This document shows positions 55,064-62,951 of a DNA stretch of 64,000 nt, piece by piece; position 1 is the stretch's first letter; each line of letters opens with the position of its first letter. This DNA is from JABAAI01 sp965261955 (GTDB lineage: Bacteria; Spirochaetota; Leptospiria; Leptospirales; Leptonemataceae). Position numbers and translations under genes: made by a program. The notes under the pieces were generated by a model. The model did no database searches. It was not told the origin of the DNA and saw nothing but the letters and a program-made list of their open reading frames with translations. The DNA lies in contig CBDHEM010000069.1 of NCBI GenBank assembly GCA_965261955.1, positions 62,001 through 126,000 of the forward strand, in the 5' to 3' direction.

Positions 55064-55774
55064 TGACAAATCATTGTACTGTCCAAAAATTAAAATGTGC
55101 TTTAACCCCTTAAAACTATACTGTCTTTTTTATATTTTTGGCCGTGCCCTCTCTAACAATGTGGGCCTTTTACAACGACTCGTATTGGCTATATCGTATT
55201 GATACACCAAGCATCTCCAGATCCAAAGCCATTCGCCCCTTCATCATCCCCAATACTTCGTACCAGCCTTACCTTTTTCGCACCCTTAAAATCAAGAGCT
55301 TTGCTCTAGCTTTGCCTTGGCAAAGCCTTCCAATCGCAAAGCCTTCTACAGAACGCCTAGCACGAACGGTCTCTCTCCTCGTTAAAATAAGCCAGAGTCT
55401 GTGGATAAAAACAAGCTTTGCTTGTTTTTACGATGGAAGCGGCGATTCTGGTGAGGACCGGGTTTTGTTTTGCTACAATTGGTGGGTAAAAACAAGCTTC
55501 GCTTGTTTTTGTGATGGAAGCGGCGATTCTGGTGAGGACCGGGCTTTGTTTTGTTACAATTGGGTAAAAACAAACTTCGCTTGTTTCCCAACCAAGCCTT
55601 GCTTTTTTCGCGCCCTTAAAATCATGAGCTTTGCTTCAGCAAAGCTTTCTTTCATAGGAAACCCTTCCATCGCAAAGCCTACCACGAACGCCCACAATAT
55701 GCATCATTTTTGGGAGAGCTCATAAAAAAAAGAATTGACAAAATAGCGAATGAATTAGTGTACTATCTGCGTGA
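55064..55774. repeat. Palindromic repeat block upstream of lipoprotein gene A
   Basis: After the uvrA stop come sequences duplicated in unit B (to about 55260). Then GCTTTGC palindromes (55310-55345) and two and a half reverse units of the 80-bp repeat with AAACAAGCTTCGCTTGTTT palindromes (55400-55610) follow, and further GCTTTGC units up to 55680. TTGACA at 55735-55740 is the -35-like element shared by the lipoprotein loci. Open frames here are repeat by-products. Confidence 0.8.
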
Positions 55775-56188
55775 CTGTACAGCATAGTCTCCTTTTATTC
55801 GCTGATATTTACCCCGACATCCGCCTGTAGCAATAGCAACGGCGGTGGTGGTGGCTCAGACGCGGGACCTACAGTACCCAAAGGACCCACGGGACCACCC
55901 ACAATACAATTAGCTCAGGCGTATCGTAGTGCTAGCAATCGTCTCTGCAATGGTGCAAAAAAAGAGATCACCAACACTATCGTCGATGATTATCTGCCCG
56001 TGTATGCAGTCAGCAGAAGTGGAGGACAAACCACTTCTGCCTCAACAGCTATCTTGGGATGGAGTGAAGAAAACTCGGACGGGAGCAGCATAGGGACTCC
56101 GTACTCTCCTACGTATTCTTCTACGAATCGAGGCGATTATACATTTCGTTTTGTAAGGGGTGCCGTTACAAGCTTGTTTTTTGAATGA
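55771..56188 (+). pseudogene. Lipoprotein gene A, start out of frame with the signal peptide
   Basis: The frame 55775-56188 encodes a lipoprotein: SLIFTPTSAC with the lipobox TSAC, then SNSNGGGGGSDAGPTVP and a Ser/Gly-rich body (NRLCNGAKKEITNTI, LPVYAVSRSGG). There is no usable start in this frame. GTG 55771 lies at the same distance from TTGACA (36 bases) as the ATG of gene B, but is one base out of phase with the lipobox. The 3' end runs into repeat sequence at 56160. It is homologous to lipoprotein gene B and probably silent. Confidence 0.7.
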
Positions 56189-56840
56189 TTATCAAAAAAC
56201 ACATGGCGACATTGTGGCTATTACGTTCAGACCCCAACCCCCTCTGGGCTATACCCAAGCGGCTTTTGGCGAGTGGCTACTTGCCCTTATCCCTTTCCGG
56301 TTCTATATTCCCCCCCCCCTATTGGGCTTGCTTTTTTTGACCTTTTTTGTAGTACGCTGTAGCTCCAGTAAATACGCTCCCTTCCCCCTATATGCCTTTA
56401 GTCTAGATGCCTTTGTGGTGAATCATAATGAAGTAAACCGTATCTACACCAATGATGGTACCGGAGTCTTTAGTGTGCATGATGCCTCCGGTGATACGGG
56501 AGCTAGCGGAGGGGTAGGGTTAGGAGATTTGGATGGGGATGGTGATTTAGATGCCTTTGTGGTGAATGATGGTAGTAATCAAATCTACACCAATGACGGA
56601 GCCGGAGTCTTTAGTGTGAGTGATGCCTCCGGTGATACGAAAAATAGCCGGGGCGTCTCGTTAGGAGATTTGGATGGGGATGGTGATTTGGATGCCTTTG
56701 TGGTGAATAATAGTCAAACAAACCGTGTCTACACCAATGACGGTAACGGAGTCTTTAGTGTACGTGATGCCTCCCCTAATACGAAAATGGGTAAAAATAA
56801 GCTTTGCTTATTTTTGCGATGGAAGCGGCGATTCTGGTGA
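56160..56840 (+). pseudogene. FG-GAP/VCBS-repeat lipoprotein, remnant
   Basis: The frame shows a hydrophobic segment with a lipobox-like end (LLGLLFLTFFVVRCSSS), then three FG-GAP/VCBS-type repeats: LDAFVVN...IYTNDGTGVFSVHDAS and SLGDLDGDGDLDAFVV, with the calcium-binding DxDxDGDxD pattern. The start lies in a palindromic repeat (GTG 56160) and the 3' end is cut by another repeat at 56787, so both ends are lost. It is absent from unit B. Related intact proteins are surface adhesin-like. Confidence 0.7.
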
Positions 56841-57060
56841 GGGTGCGGGAAAAGGAAGACCCCACATAGGAAATAAGCGAAGCGTGGGAGGCTTTGCTGG
56901 AGGGAGAACTTACTTAAAGAGAGCTTTGCGATTGGATGGCTTGCTCTATTGGTAAGCTTTGCTGAGGCAAAGCCCCCGATATTTAAGGGCACGAAAAAGG
57001 CAAGGCTGGGAGGTTATCTTGGTAGCTTTGATAGGGCAAAGCTCCTCTATTTTTACTTTT
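56787..57060. repeat. Palindromic repeats between the VCBS remnant and Rpn gene A
   Basis: One reverse unit of the 80-bp repeat (AAATAAGCTTTGCTTATTTT, then GATGGAAGCGGCGATTCTGG) is followed by GCTTTGC/GCAAAGC palindromes. The same closing block (GAGAACTTACTTAAAGAGAG onward) precedes Rpn gene B at 59453-59606. Nothing coding is seen. Confidence 0.75.
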
Positions 57061-57987
57061 TCATGGGTCACCTTCATGGTGGGTGAAAGACAGCATGCGT
57101 TGGCATTCTGCTTCTGAAAGACCGGTCATAGAAGAAATTTGAGATATAGAATGGCCGTTAGCGTACATCTTTTTAAAGATTTCTGCCTTACCTCTGGCTT
57201 CGCCTTCCGCTTTACCTTCTGCTTTGCCTCTGGCTTCACCTCTGGCTTCACCTCTGGCTTCTGCCTTTTCCAATTCAGGCAAAACATATTTTGTGATGTC
57301 TGCAACTGCTCCCATATCTAATATCCTCCCTTCAAAGGTAACTAACCTAGTTTTAAGCCCTTCTTTTAGTATGTCGACGATTTTTTTATCAAGAACCAGT
57401 CCTTTTCTTATATCAGCTGGCATGGTAATCTTCTTCTTATCCTTAACAAACTCTGACAAGAAAATACCATCTAGGCTGTCATTTAGCGGGGCTTCCTCAA
57501 TGTTTAAAATATAAACCTTGAATGCTTGATAGTCGATCTCATAGCGTCCTTTTACTCGTTGAGATACTTTGCTTGTGGTTTCACTTAAAAATTTCGATGG
57601 CTTTTGTGATACGATCAGGCTAACGGTACTGTTGGCTTCATTTGCTTTTTTTTCCAAATTTAAATAGCTTTGATGATAGATCATGGCATCTCGAATATCC
57701 GAAATAGAAAAACGATCACGAAAAGACTTATAGCTGACTAAATTATATTTCTGAAAATAATCCAAAAGATGAAAGTTCTTGTGCATGGCATGTTTTGCCT
57801 GTGTTCCCTCTTGGGGTTGTTGTAAAGCCCCTCCCCCTTCCTCAATAATCAGTACATCCAAGCGTCTAGGCTGTTTGAATAACTCAACTTCTGTGAGTAC
57901 CTGGCAACCTAACGCCTCAAAAAACTCAGTGCATTGTATCTTAAAGAAGGTATCGAGGGTAAGGGTTATCTTTTTATTCGTGGCCAT
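57061..57987 (-). CDS. Rpn-family recombination-promoting nuclease, copy A
   Basis: A 308-residue protein of the PD-(D/E)XK nuclease/transposase (Rpn, PDDEXK_2) type. N region KKITLTLDTFFKIQCTEFFE and RRLDVLIIEEGGG hold the likely nuclease core acid; a central part (KGRYEIDYQAFKVYILNIEE) follows. Near the C end is a repetitive EARGEARGKAEGKAEGEARG linker and a small helix-turn-helix (GHSISQISSMTGLSEAE). Copy B differs mainly by having fewer linker repeats. Such proteins promote RecA-independent recombination in E. coli; the role here is inferred. Confidence 0.8.
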   Translation of the reverse strand: MATNKKITLTLDTFFKIQCTEFFEALGCQVLTEVELFKQPRRLDVLIIEEGGGALQQPQEGTQAKHAMHKNFHLLDYFQKYNLVSYKSFRDRFSISDIRDAMIYHQSYLNLEKKANEANSTVSLIVSQKPSKFLSETTSKVSQRVKGRYEIDYQAFKVYILNIEEAPLNDSLDGIFLSEFVKDKKKITMPADIRKGLVLDKKIVDILKEGLKTRLVTFEGRILDMGAVADITKYVLPELEKAEARGEARGEARGKAEGKAEGEARGKAEIFKKMYANGHSISQISSMTGLSEAECQRMLSFTHHEGDP

Positions 57988-58207
57988 GATAACTATAAAA
58001 AAATCGTATCTTGTTAACGTAAGACTACAAACTAGTGTCTCCTATGTTCTATAAACGTTTCTAAACCTCATTTGACTAGAATTTTAATGAAATACTGTAT
58101 TGCCTCTTTTTTCGAAAAATGAGAAAGTAAAGTTTGTTGCACTTTGGGCTTGAATTCACAGCCTCTACAAATCTAAATTCATCTTAGAAATATAGTCAAT
58201 CCAAACA

Positions 58208-58358
58208 AATGAAAACTGCCGATCACATTATAGATATAGGTCCAGAGGGTGGAGATGAAGGAGGAGAAATACTTTGTTATGGTACTCCAGAAAAAATTTC
58301 CGAACAGAAATATAGCTATACTGGACGTTTCCTTAAAGAGATACTCTCTAAAAAGTAA
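58208..58358 (+). pseudogene. Duplicated 3' end of uvrA
   Basis: Nearly identical to 54913-55063, including the TAA. It encodes the last 50 residues of UvrA without a start of its own. Downstream sequence also matches that after uvrA up to about 58560. The result of the tandem duplication, not a gene. Confidence 0.92.
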
Positions 58359-58601
58359 TGACACATCATTGTACTGTCCACAAATTAAAATATGCTTTAC
58401 CCCCCTAAAACTATACAATCTTTTTTATATTTTTGGCCGTGCCCTCTCTCTAACGATGTGGGCCTTTTACAACGACTCGTATTGCCTATATCCCATCAAT
58501 ACACCAAGCATCTCTCCAGATCCAAAGCCATTCGCCCCTTCATCATCCCCAATACTTTCCACCATTATACACCATTTTTTGAGATCGCTCATAAAAAAAA
58601 G

Positions 58602-58637
58602 TTGACAAAATAGTGAATGAATTGTAGTGGTGTTATC
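58602..58637 (+). promoter_or_regulatory. Conserved promoter region of the lipoprotein loci
   Basis: TTGACA (58602-58607) with AAATAGTGAATGAATTG as a 17-base spacer. The same block occurs at 55735 and, inverted, at 23537. The -10 region TAGTGG is poor, and the start codon follows 7 bases later, so the message would be nearly leaderless if this is the promoter. Confidence 0.45.
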
Positions 58638-59436
58638 ATGATAAACACAGCGACACAGCGACACAGCGACACAGCGACACAGCGACACAGCGACACAGCG
58701 ACACAGCGACACAGCAAGATTTCTTTTATCGTTTAGCGTCCCCTTCATTTATTCACTGATATTTACCCTAACATCTGCCTGTAGCAATAGTGGCGGCGGC
58801 GGTGGCTCAGACGCGGGACCTACGGTACCCACGGGACCTACAGTACAATTATCTTTAACGTGTAATACAAATGCAAATAGTCTCTGCATCGGTGCAAAAA
58901 AACAGATCACCAATACAATCAAAGATAGAAATCTACCCGTGTATACAGTAAGCAGAAGTAAAGGAGGGCCAATGGGTAAGTCCTTAGAGGTTACCTTGAT
59001 GTGGAGTATCGAATCCGATGGATCCGGCGTGAATACTGCCTACTCTAATAGCAGGGCATACTTCGGTGGTTCTACTTATGCCGGTGCAGGAGCGGGGTAT
59101 CTGTTTACTTTTCTAAATAATTCCATCGGCAGTAGCAGAAAATCACTCGGCGCTTCACAAACGAAGATGTTTACCGTTGTAATTAGGGCTACCAACTCTA
59201 GTCGATCCTTTCGCATAGAACCATCCCAGAGACCTGATGCTACTGATCGAGCAGGGTCCAGTGCTGGTGGAAATACCATGTCTGGCCCTGCTGTTGGAGA
59301 TGCTCACAATGGCACCGTTAAGATAGAAATTGTGGGTATTAGGACTGCCAACAGTGGCTATACCGTACCTACTCCCGCTCCCTCTGAGAAATTAACAATC
59401 CGGTATGAAAATCTAGCCGCGAACCAAGATTATTGA
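58638..59436 (+). CDS. Lipoprotein gene B, phase-variable and out of frame now
   Basis: ATG 58638 is followed by eight CGACACAG repeats and then by a signal peptide in another frame: ARFLLSFSVPFIYSLIFTLT with lipobox TSAC (Cys codon at 58780). ATG and Cys are 142 bases apart, one base out of phase. Nine or six repeats would join them. The mature part is SNSGGGGGSDAGPTVPTGP, then a Ser/Gly-rich region (CIGAKKQITNTIKD, GAGYLFTFLNNS) ending SEKLTIRYENL. No enzyme motif. Probably a surface lipoprotein. Homologous to gene A and to the 61.3 kb fragment. Confidence 0.75.
58651..58714. repeat. Octanucleotide array, CGACACAG x 8
   Basis: Eight perfect copies of CGACACAG, preceded by a partial CACAG. 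The array sits within the 5' coding region of lipoprotein gene B, between its ATG and its signal peptide. An 8-bp unit changes the frame with each gain or loss, the hallmark of slipped-strand contingency loci. Confidence 0.95.
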
Positions 59437-59606
59437 GCTTTGCTGGAGGGAGAACTTACTTAAAGAGAGCTTTGCGATTGGATGGCTTGCTCTATTGGTA
59501 AGCTTTGCTGAGGCAAAGCCCCCGATATTTAAGGGCGCGAAAAAGGCAAGGCTGGGAGGTTATCTTGGTAGCTTTGATAGGGCAAAGCTCCTCTATTTTT
59601 ACTTTT
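59437..59606. repeat. GCTTTGC palindromic repeats before Rpn gene B
   Basis: Near-identical to 56895-57060 in unit A, including GGTAAGCTTTGCTGAGGCAA and TTTGATAGGGCAAAGCTCC. Starts right at the stop of lipoprotein gene B. Nothing coding is seen. Confidence 0.8.
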
Positions 59607-60509
59607 TCATGGGTCACCTTCATGGTGGGTGAAAGACAGCATGCGTTGGCATTCTGCTTCTGAAAGGCCGGTCATAGAAGAAATTTGAGATATAGAATGG
59701 CCGTTAGCGTACATCTTTTTAAAGATTTCTGCCTTACCTCTGGCTTCGCCTTCTGCTTTGCCTCTGGCTTCACCTCTGGCTTCTGCCTTTTCCAATTCAG
59801 GCAAAACATATTTTGTGATGTCTGCAACTGCTCCCATATCTAATATCCTCCCTTCAAAGGTAACTAACCTAGTTTTAAGCCCTTCTTTTAGTATGTCGAC
59901 GATTTTTTTATCAAGAACCAGTCTTTTTCTTATATCAGCTGGCATGGTAATCTTCTTCTTATCCTTAACAAACTCTGACAAGAAAATACCATCTAGGCTG
60001 TCATTTAGCGGGGCTTCCTCAATGTTTAAAATATAAACCTTGAATGCTTGATAGTCGATCTCATAGCGTCCTTTTACTCGTTGAGATACTTTGCTTGTGG
60101 TTTCACTTAAAAATTTCGATGGCTTTTGTGATACGATCAGGCTAACGGTACTGTTGGCTTCATTTGCTTTTTTTTCCAAATTTAAATAGCTTTGATGATA
60201 GATCATGGCATCTCGAATATCCGAAATAGAAAAGCGATCACGAAAAGACTTATAGCTGACTAAATTATATTTCTGAAAATAATCCAAAAGATGAAAGTTC
60301 TTGTGCATGGCATGTTTTGCCTGTGTTCCCTCTTGGGGTTGTTGTAAAGCCCCTCCCCCTTCCTCAATAATCAGTACATCCAAGCGTCTAGGCTGTTTGA
60401 ATAACTCAACTTCTGTGAGTACCTGGCAACCTAACGCCTCAAAAAACTCAGTGCATTGTATCTTAAAGAAGGTATCGAGGGTAAGGGTTATCTTTTTATT
60501 CGTGGCCAT
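59607..60509 (-). CDS. Rpn-family recombination-promoting nuclease, copy B
   Basis: A 300-residue protein, almost identical to copy A over its whole length (Arg for Gly near KRLVLDKK, and eight residues fewer in the EARG/KAEG linker). The same core (RRLDVLIIEE) and C-terminal helix-turn-helix (GHSISQISSMTGLSEAE) are present. Near-identity shows the duplication is recent. Both genes point toward the lipoprotein genes (convergent). Confidence 0.8.
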   Translation of the reverse strand: MATNKKITLTLDTFFKIQCTEFFEALGCQVLTEVELFKQPRRLDVLIIEEGGGALQQPQEGTQAKHAMHKNFHLLDYFQKYNLVSYKSFRDRFSISDIRDAMIYHQSYLNLEKKANEANSTVSLIVSQKPSKFLSETTSKVSQRVKGRYEIDYQAFKVYILNIEEAPLNDSLDGIFLSEFVKDKKKITMPADIRKRLVLDKKIVDILKEGLKTRLVTFEGRILDMGAVADITKYVLPELEKAEARGEARGKAEGEARGKAEIFKKMYANGHSISQISSMTGLSEAECQRMLSFTHHEGDP

Positions 60510-60732
60510 GATAACTATAAAAAAATCGAATCTTGTTAACGTAAGACTACAAACTAGTGTCTCCTATGTTCTATAAACGTTTCTAAACCTCATTTGCTAT
60601 AATTTTAATGAAATACTGTATTGCCTCTTTTTTCGAAAAATGAGAAAGTAAAGTTTGTTGCACTTTGGCCTTGAATTCACAGTCTCTACTACAAATCTAA
60701 ATTCATCTTAAAAATATAGTCAATCCAAACAA

Positions 60733-60849
60733 ATGAAAACTGTACCAATCGATAAATATAAAAAACTTCGGATGCAAATGGTACAAAAACAAATCTATGC
60801 AAGAGGGATCCATGATACGCATATCTTCTTTACGAAGTATTGGGAATGA
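60733..60849 (+). pseudogene. pcm: Truncated pcm, protein-L-isoaspartate methyltransferase
   Basis: A 38-residue frame starting MKTVPIDKYKKLRMQMVQKQ and continuing IYARGIHDTHI. This matches the N end of protein-L-isoaspartate O-methyltransferase (usually ..R..MV..QI..RGI.D..V). After about 31 residues it passes into a dispersed repeat (TACGAAGTATTGGGAATGAT) that also occurs, inverted, at 55235-55262, and it stops. The catalytic domain is absent, so the gene is dead here. Its start codon region is the right boundary of the tandem duplication. Confidence 0.6.
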
Positions 60850-61291
60850 TGAAGAGGCGAATGGCTGTTGAAACATGCTTTTCTAAAGCAAAAACGCCAA
60901 CAACGCTTCCTTCGGTTATCAGTTTAGTGATATATATATTGGTTGGTTCTGGGTAATTCCGAATACCCCAGCCGATCATGAATTTACTATTATTCTTCCA
61001 CCGAGCATTTCCCCGACGAATTCGAAAATGTTCCCTCGTCTCATAGACATCCATTCTGGGCAACAATGTGATGTGTTTTGTTTTTTCCCCATTCACCACT
61101 GTACCCTTTCTAGGCCCTGATTTTGGGTAATCAATATCAGCTTCAGTTGTACCGATATCGATAGGGACATCCTCTTCAAGAGAAGTTTGACTGGCGTTCG
61201 ACTCTTGCGAACAACTAGTCAAAGAAGAAAGAAAGAGCAAAAATAAAACTAGGGAGTCAATAATATATTTTCTTTGGCAACTCCCAATCAT
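60830..61291 (-). CDS. Putative lipoprotein, 153 residues
   Basis: The N end has a signal (YIIDSLVLFLLFLSSLTSC) with lipobox LTSC (Cys about 27), then an acidic Ser-rich stretch and a beta-like body (KHITLLPRMDVYETREHF, FMIGWGIRN, GSVVGVFALEKH). The last residues (RLFIIPNTS) come from a dispersed repeat, so the C end may be artificial. GAGGG directly abuts the ATG. Not recognised as any family; not homologous to lipoproteins A and B. Confidence 0.6.
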   Translation of the reverse strand: MIGSCQRKYIIDSLVLFLLFLSSLTSCSQESNASQTSLEEDVPIDIGTTEADIDYPKSGPRKGTVVNGEKTKHITLLPRMDVYETREHFRIRRGNARWKNNSKFMIGWGIRNYPEPTNIYITKLITEGSVVGVFALEKHVSTAIRLFIIPNTS

Positions 61292-61306
61292 CCCTCAAGC
61301 AAAGCT

Positions 61307-61408
61307 CAATTATCGGTACCGCCGTCAACGGTGGAGTTTACGTTGGCGCTAGTGGTAATTCTTCCACTACCATAGTGAATTGTTAATTGCTCAGAGGAAG
61401 CAGCAGGT
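61307..61408 (-). pseudogene. 3' fragment of a lipoprotein A/B-type gene
   Basis: On the minus strand the text PAASSEQLTIHYGSG, followed 19 residues later by TGA, matches the C-terminal end of lipoprotein B (PAPSEKLTIRYENL), and the bases after the stop (GAGCTTTGCTTGAGGG) match those after gene B. The rest was removed where the IS3 deletion derivative begins at 61409. It is evidence of a third family locus. Confidence 0.7.
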
Positions 61409-61791
61409 GACCTTCCCCCAAAAGAGTAGACAGTCCACTTTAGGTTATGGAGGAAGAAAACATGGATTTTATAACATGGGTTTTATAGCATGGAAACAAG
61501 CACTATCGAGGCCTCAGCTAAACGCTATGATGAACAATTTCAGAAGGATACGGTAAGACCTAGTGGATGACCTAGTGGATCAAAAATAAGCTTTTCGCAA
61601 AAGAGGTCTGTGAAGCTTTTGAGCTATCTGAAACTACACTCTATTAAATGGCGTAGGAAATATGAGTTTTTAGGATATAAGAGCCCTATCAAATTTGAGG
61701 AAGAATACCATGTGGCTTAATATGCGGCTTAATATGCTACTGAATGAAAAAAAAGCTAAAAACGACTGTCCACTCTTTTGGGGGAAGGTCA
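61409..61791. mobile_element. Internally deleted IS3 derivative (MITE-like, 383 bp)
   Basis: It has left end TGACCTTCCCCCAAAAGAGT and a right end whose complement reads TGACCTTCCCCCAAAAGAGT as well: a perfect 20-base match, longer than in the full-length copies. Between them are fragments of orfA (to about 61670) joined to the last bases of orfB. It has no coding capacity but perfect ends, so it could be moved in trans by copy 2. Confidence 0.85.
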
Positions 61792-61863
61792 AAGAAAAAC
61801 ACTACCCTCTACAAGGGTGAGTGATTATACATAGAAAAACGATAACATCTCTTATCAAGCTAA

Positions 61864-62676
61864 CTAGCCACAAATCACACAAATACCGTCTTTATTTGGT
61901 TGGCCACAATGCTCACACCATACATAAGAACCTTGAGCTAAGCTTGTATTTACGGCCACACGATTGTCAAAAACAAAGCATTCTCCCACCCAACGATTTT
62001 CTTTTTTTTGACCGTATTTTTCTAAATAATGGAGGATGCCGCCCTTCAATTGATACGCATCAAATCCTCGACTCTTTAAGAAAGGTACCGCCTTTTCACA
62101 ACGAACACCCCCCGTACAAAAAGTGACAATTTTCTTTTTTTTGGGCAACTCATCTTGTGTATGCTTTCTAAGATCTAAACTATCCTCAATTAACTGAGTA
62201 TAACGACTAGGCAATTGACTAAATTCATTTAGAGGAAGATGTAAAGCCCCTTGAAAACTTCCGATTGCATATTCATAATCATTTCTCATATCAACTAAAA
62301 GTATATCATCTCTTTCCAACCAATTTTGAAATTCTTCCGGTGTAAGATGGCTGCTACCTAAGTTGATTTCTTTTGTTTTCGGAAAGCGACTACAAACAAG
62401 CTCTTCTTTTATTTTCAGTTTGAGTTTACGATAGGCCGGTTTTTGTAAGAGACAGCGTCTTAAAAAAGAAGGCTCAAGCTTTGTATGTACGGCTATTTTT
62501 TTTTCTAAAAAACTATCGAGTTTTTCTTTTTCTCCTGTTAAGGCTATATTCATACCTTCCGGAGCAACTAGTATCGTACCCTTTAAATCAAGATCTAGGG
62601 CAAAATGATAAAAATCTTTCCCAAAAGAAGTGGGATCAGACACAAAAATAAAACTATAAAAATTTATCAGCTCCAT
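61864..62676 (-). CDS. trhO: tRNA uridine-34 hydroxylase, rhodanese type (TrhO)
   Basis: A 270-residue YceA-type protein that hydroxylates U34 of certain tRNAs. The N-terminal domain (about 1-100) has TILVAPEGMNIALTGEKE; the rhodanese domain (about 115-215) has LLVDMRNDYEYAIGSFQGAL and the cysteine loop VTFCTGGVRCEKAV. The C end carries WVGECFVFDNRVAVN and a four-Cys zinc-like knuckle (CEHCGQPNKDGICVICG). All features are standard. It stands alone after the accessory region. Confidence 0.93.
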   Translation of the reverse strand: MELINFYSFIFVSDPTSFGKDFYHFALDLDLKGTILVAPEGMNIALTGEKEKLDSFLEKKIAVHTKLEPSFLRRCLLQKPAYRKLKLKIKEELVCSRFPKTKEINLGSSHLTPEEFQNWLERDDILLVDMRNDYEYAIGSFQGALHLPLNEFSQLPSRYTQLIEDSLDLRKHTQDELPKKKKIVTFCTGGVRCEKAVPFLKSRGFDAYQLKGGILHYLEKYGQKKENRWVGECFVFDNRVAVNTSLAQGSYVWCEHCGQPNKDGICVICG

Positions 62677-62951
62677 TCATTTCAGTACCAAATAAAAAAA
62701 TCATACTGACTGGTCACCCACCAGATGGCAATACATAAAAAATACACTACTCCATACGGGCATACCTCCTACTTGTTAGGAAAAGTTATCATGTTTTCTA
62801 TCCCAGGCATTGTTTCATGTGTTTTCACATATCATTTCTTACTAGAGTTGACACAAAGACAGCTTTCTACATTCCTACTAAATTGACCGCAAGCTATCAA
62901 TTGAATAATCAATAGAGATTTTTTAGAGATTTTTTCCGTTAAAAAGATTTT
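62677..62951. promoter_or_regulatory. Divergent trhO/gcvT promoter region
   Basis: This 275-bp gap holds TTGACA at about 62849 with a weak -10 downstream. No glycine-riboswitch-like sequence was recognised ahead of gcvT, and no strong ribosome site precedes its ATG. Confidence 0.4.

Larger units (their letters stand above)
54913..58207. repeat. Tandem duplication, unit A
   Basis: The first of two direct copies. It starts inside uvrA at AATGAAAACTG (54913-54923) and runs to the same 11 bases at 58208. Contents in order: uvrA tail, palindromic repeats, lipoprotein gene, VCBS-repeat remnant, repeats, Rpn-type nuclease gene (minus). It is 3295 bp, longer than unit B by the extra repeats and the VCBS remnant. 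Confidence 0.85.
58208..60731. repeat. Tandem duplication, unit B
   Basis: The second direct copy, from AATGAAAACTG at 58208 to the same 11 bases at 60732. It holds the uvrA tail copy, a shorter repeat block, an octanucleotide array, lipoprotein gene B and Rpn gene B. It lacks the VCBS remnant and the 80-bp repeat units of unit A. Confidence 0.85.

Noticed and set aside
57139..57514. Plus-strand frames opposite the Rpn genes
   Set aside because: They are rich in repeats of ASP and FAS types that mirror the EARG linker of the Rpn gene; no start signal.
58467..58748. Cys-Arg-Val repeat protein on the minus strand
   Set aside because: It is the antisense reading of the CGACACAG array and has no homology or ribosome site.
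62700..62951. Glycine riboswitch ahead of gcvT
   Set aside because: Searched by eye for the conserved glycine-aptamer core and found none.
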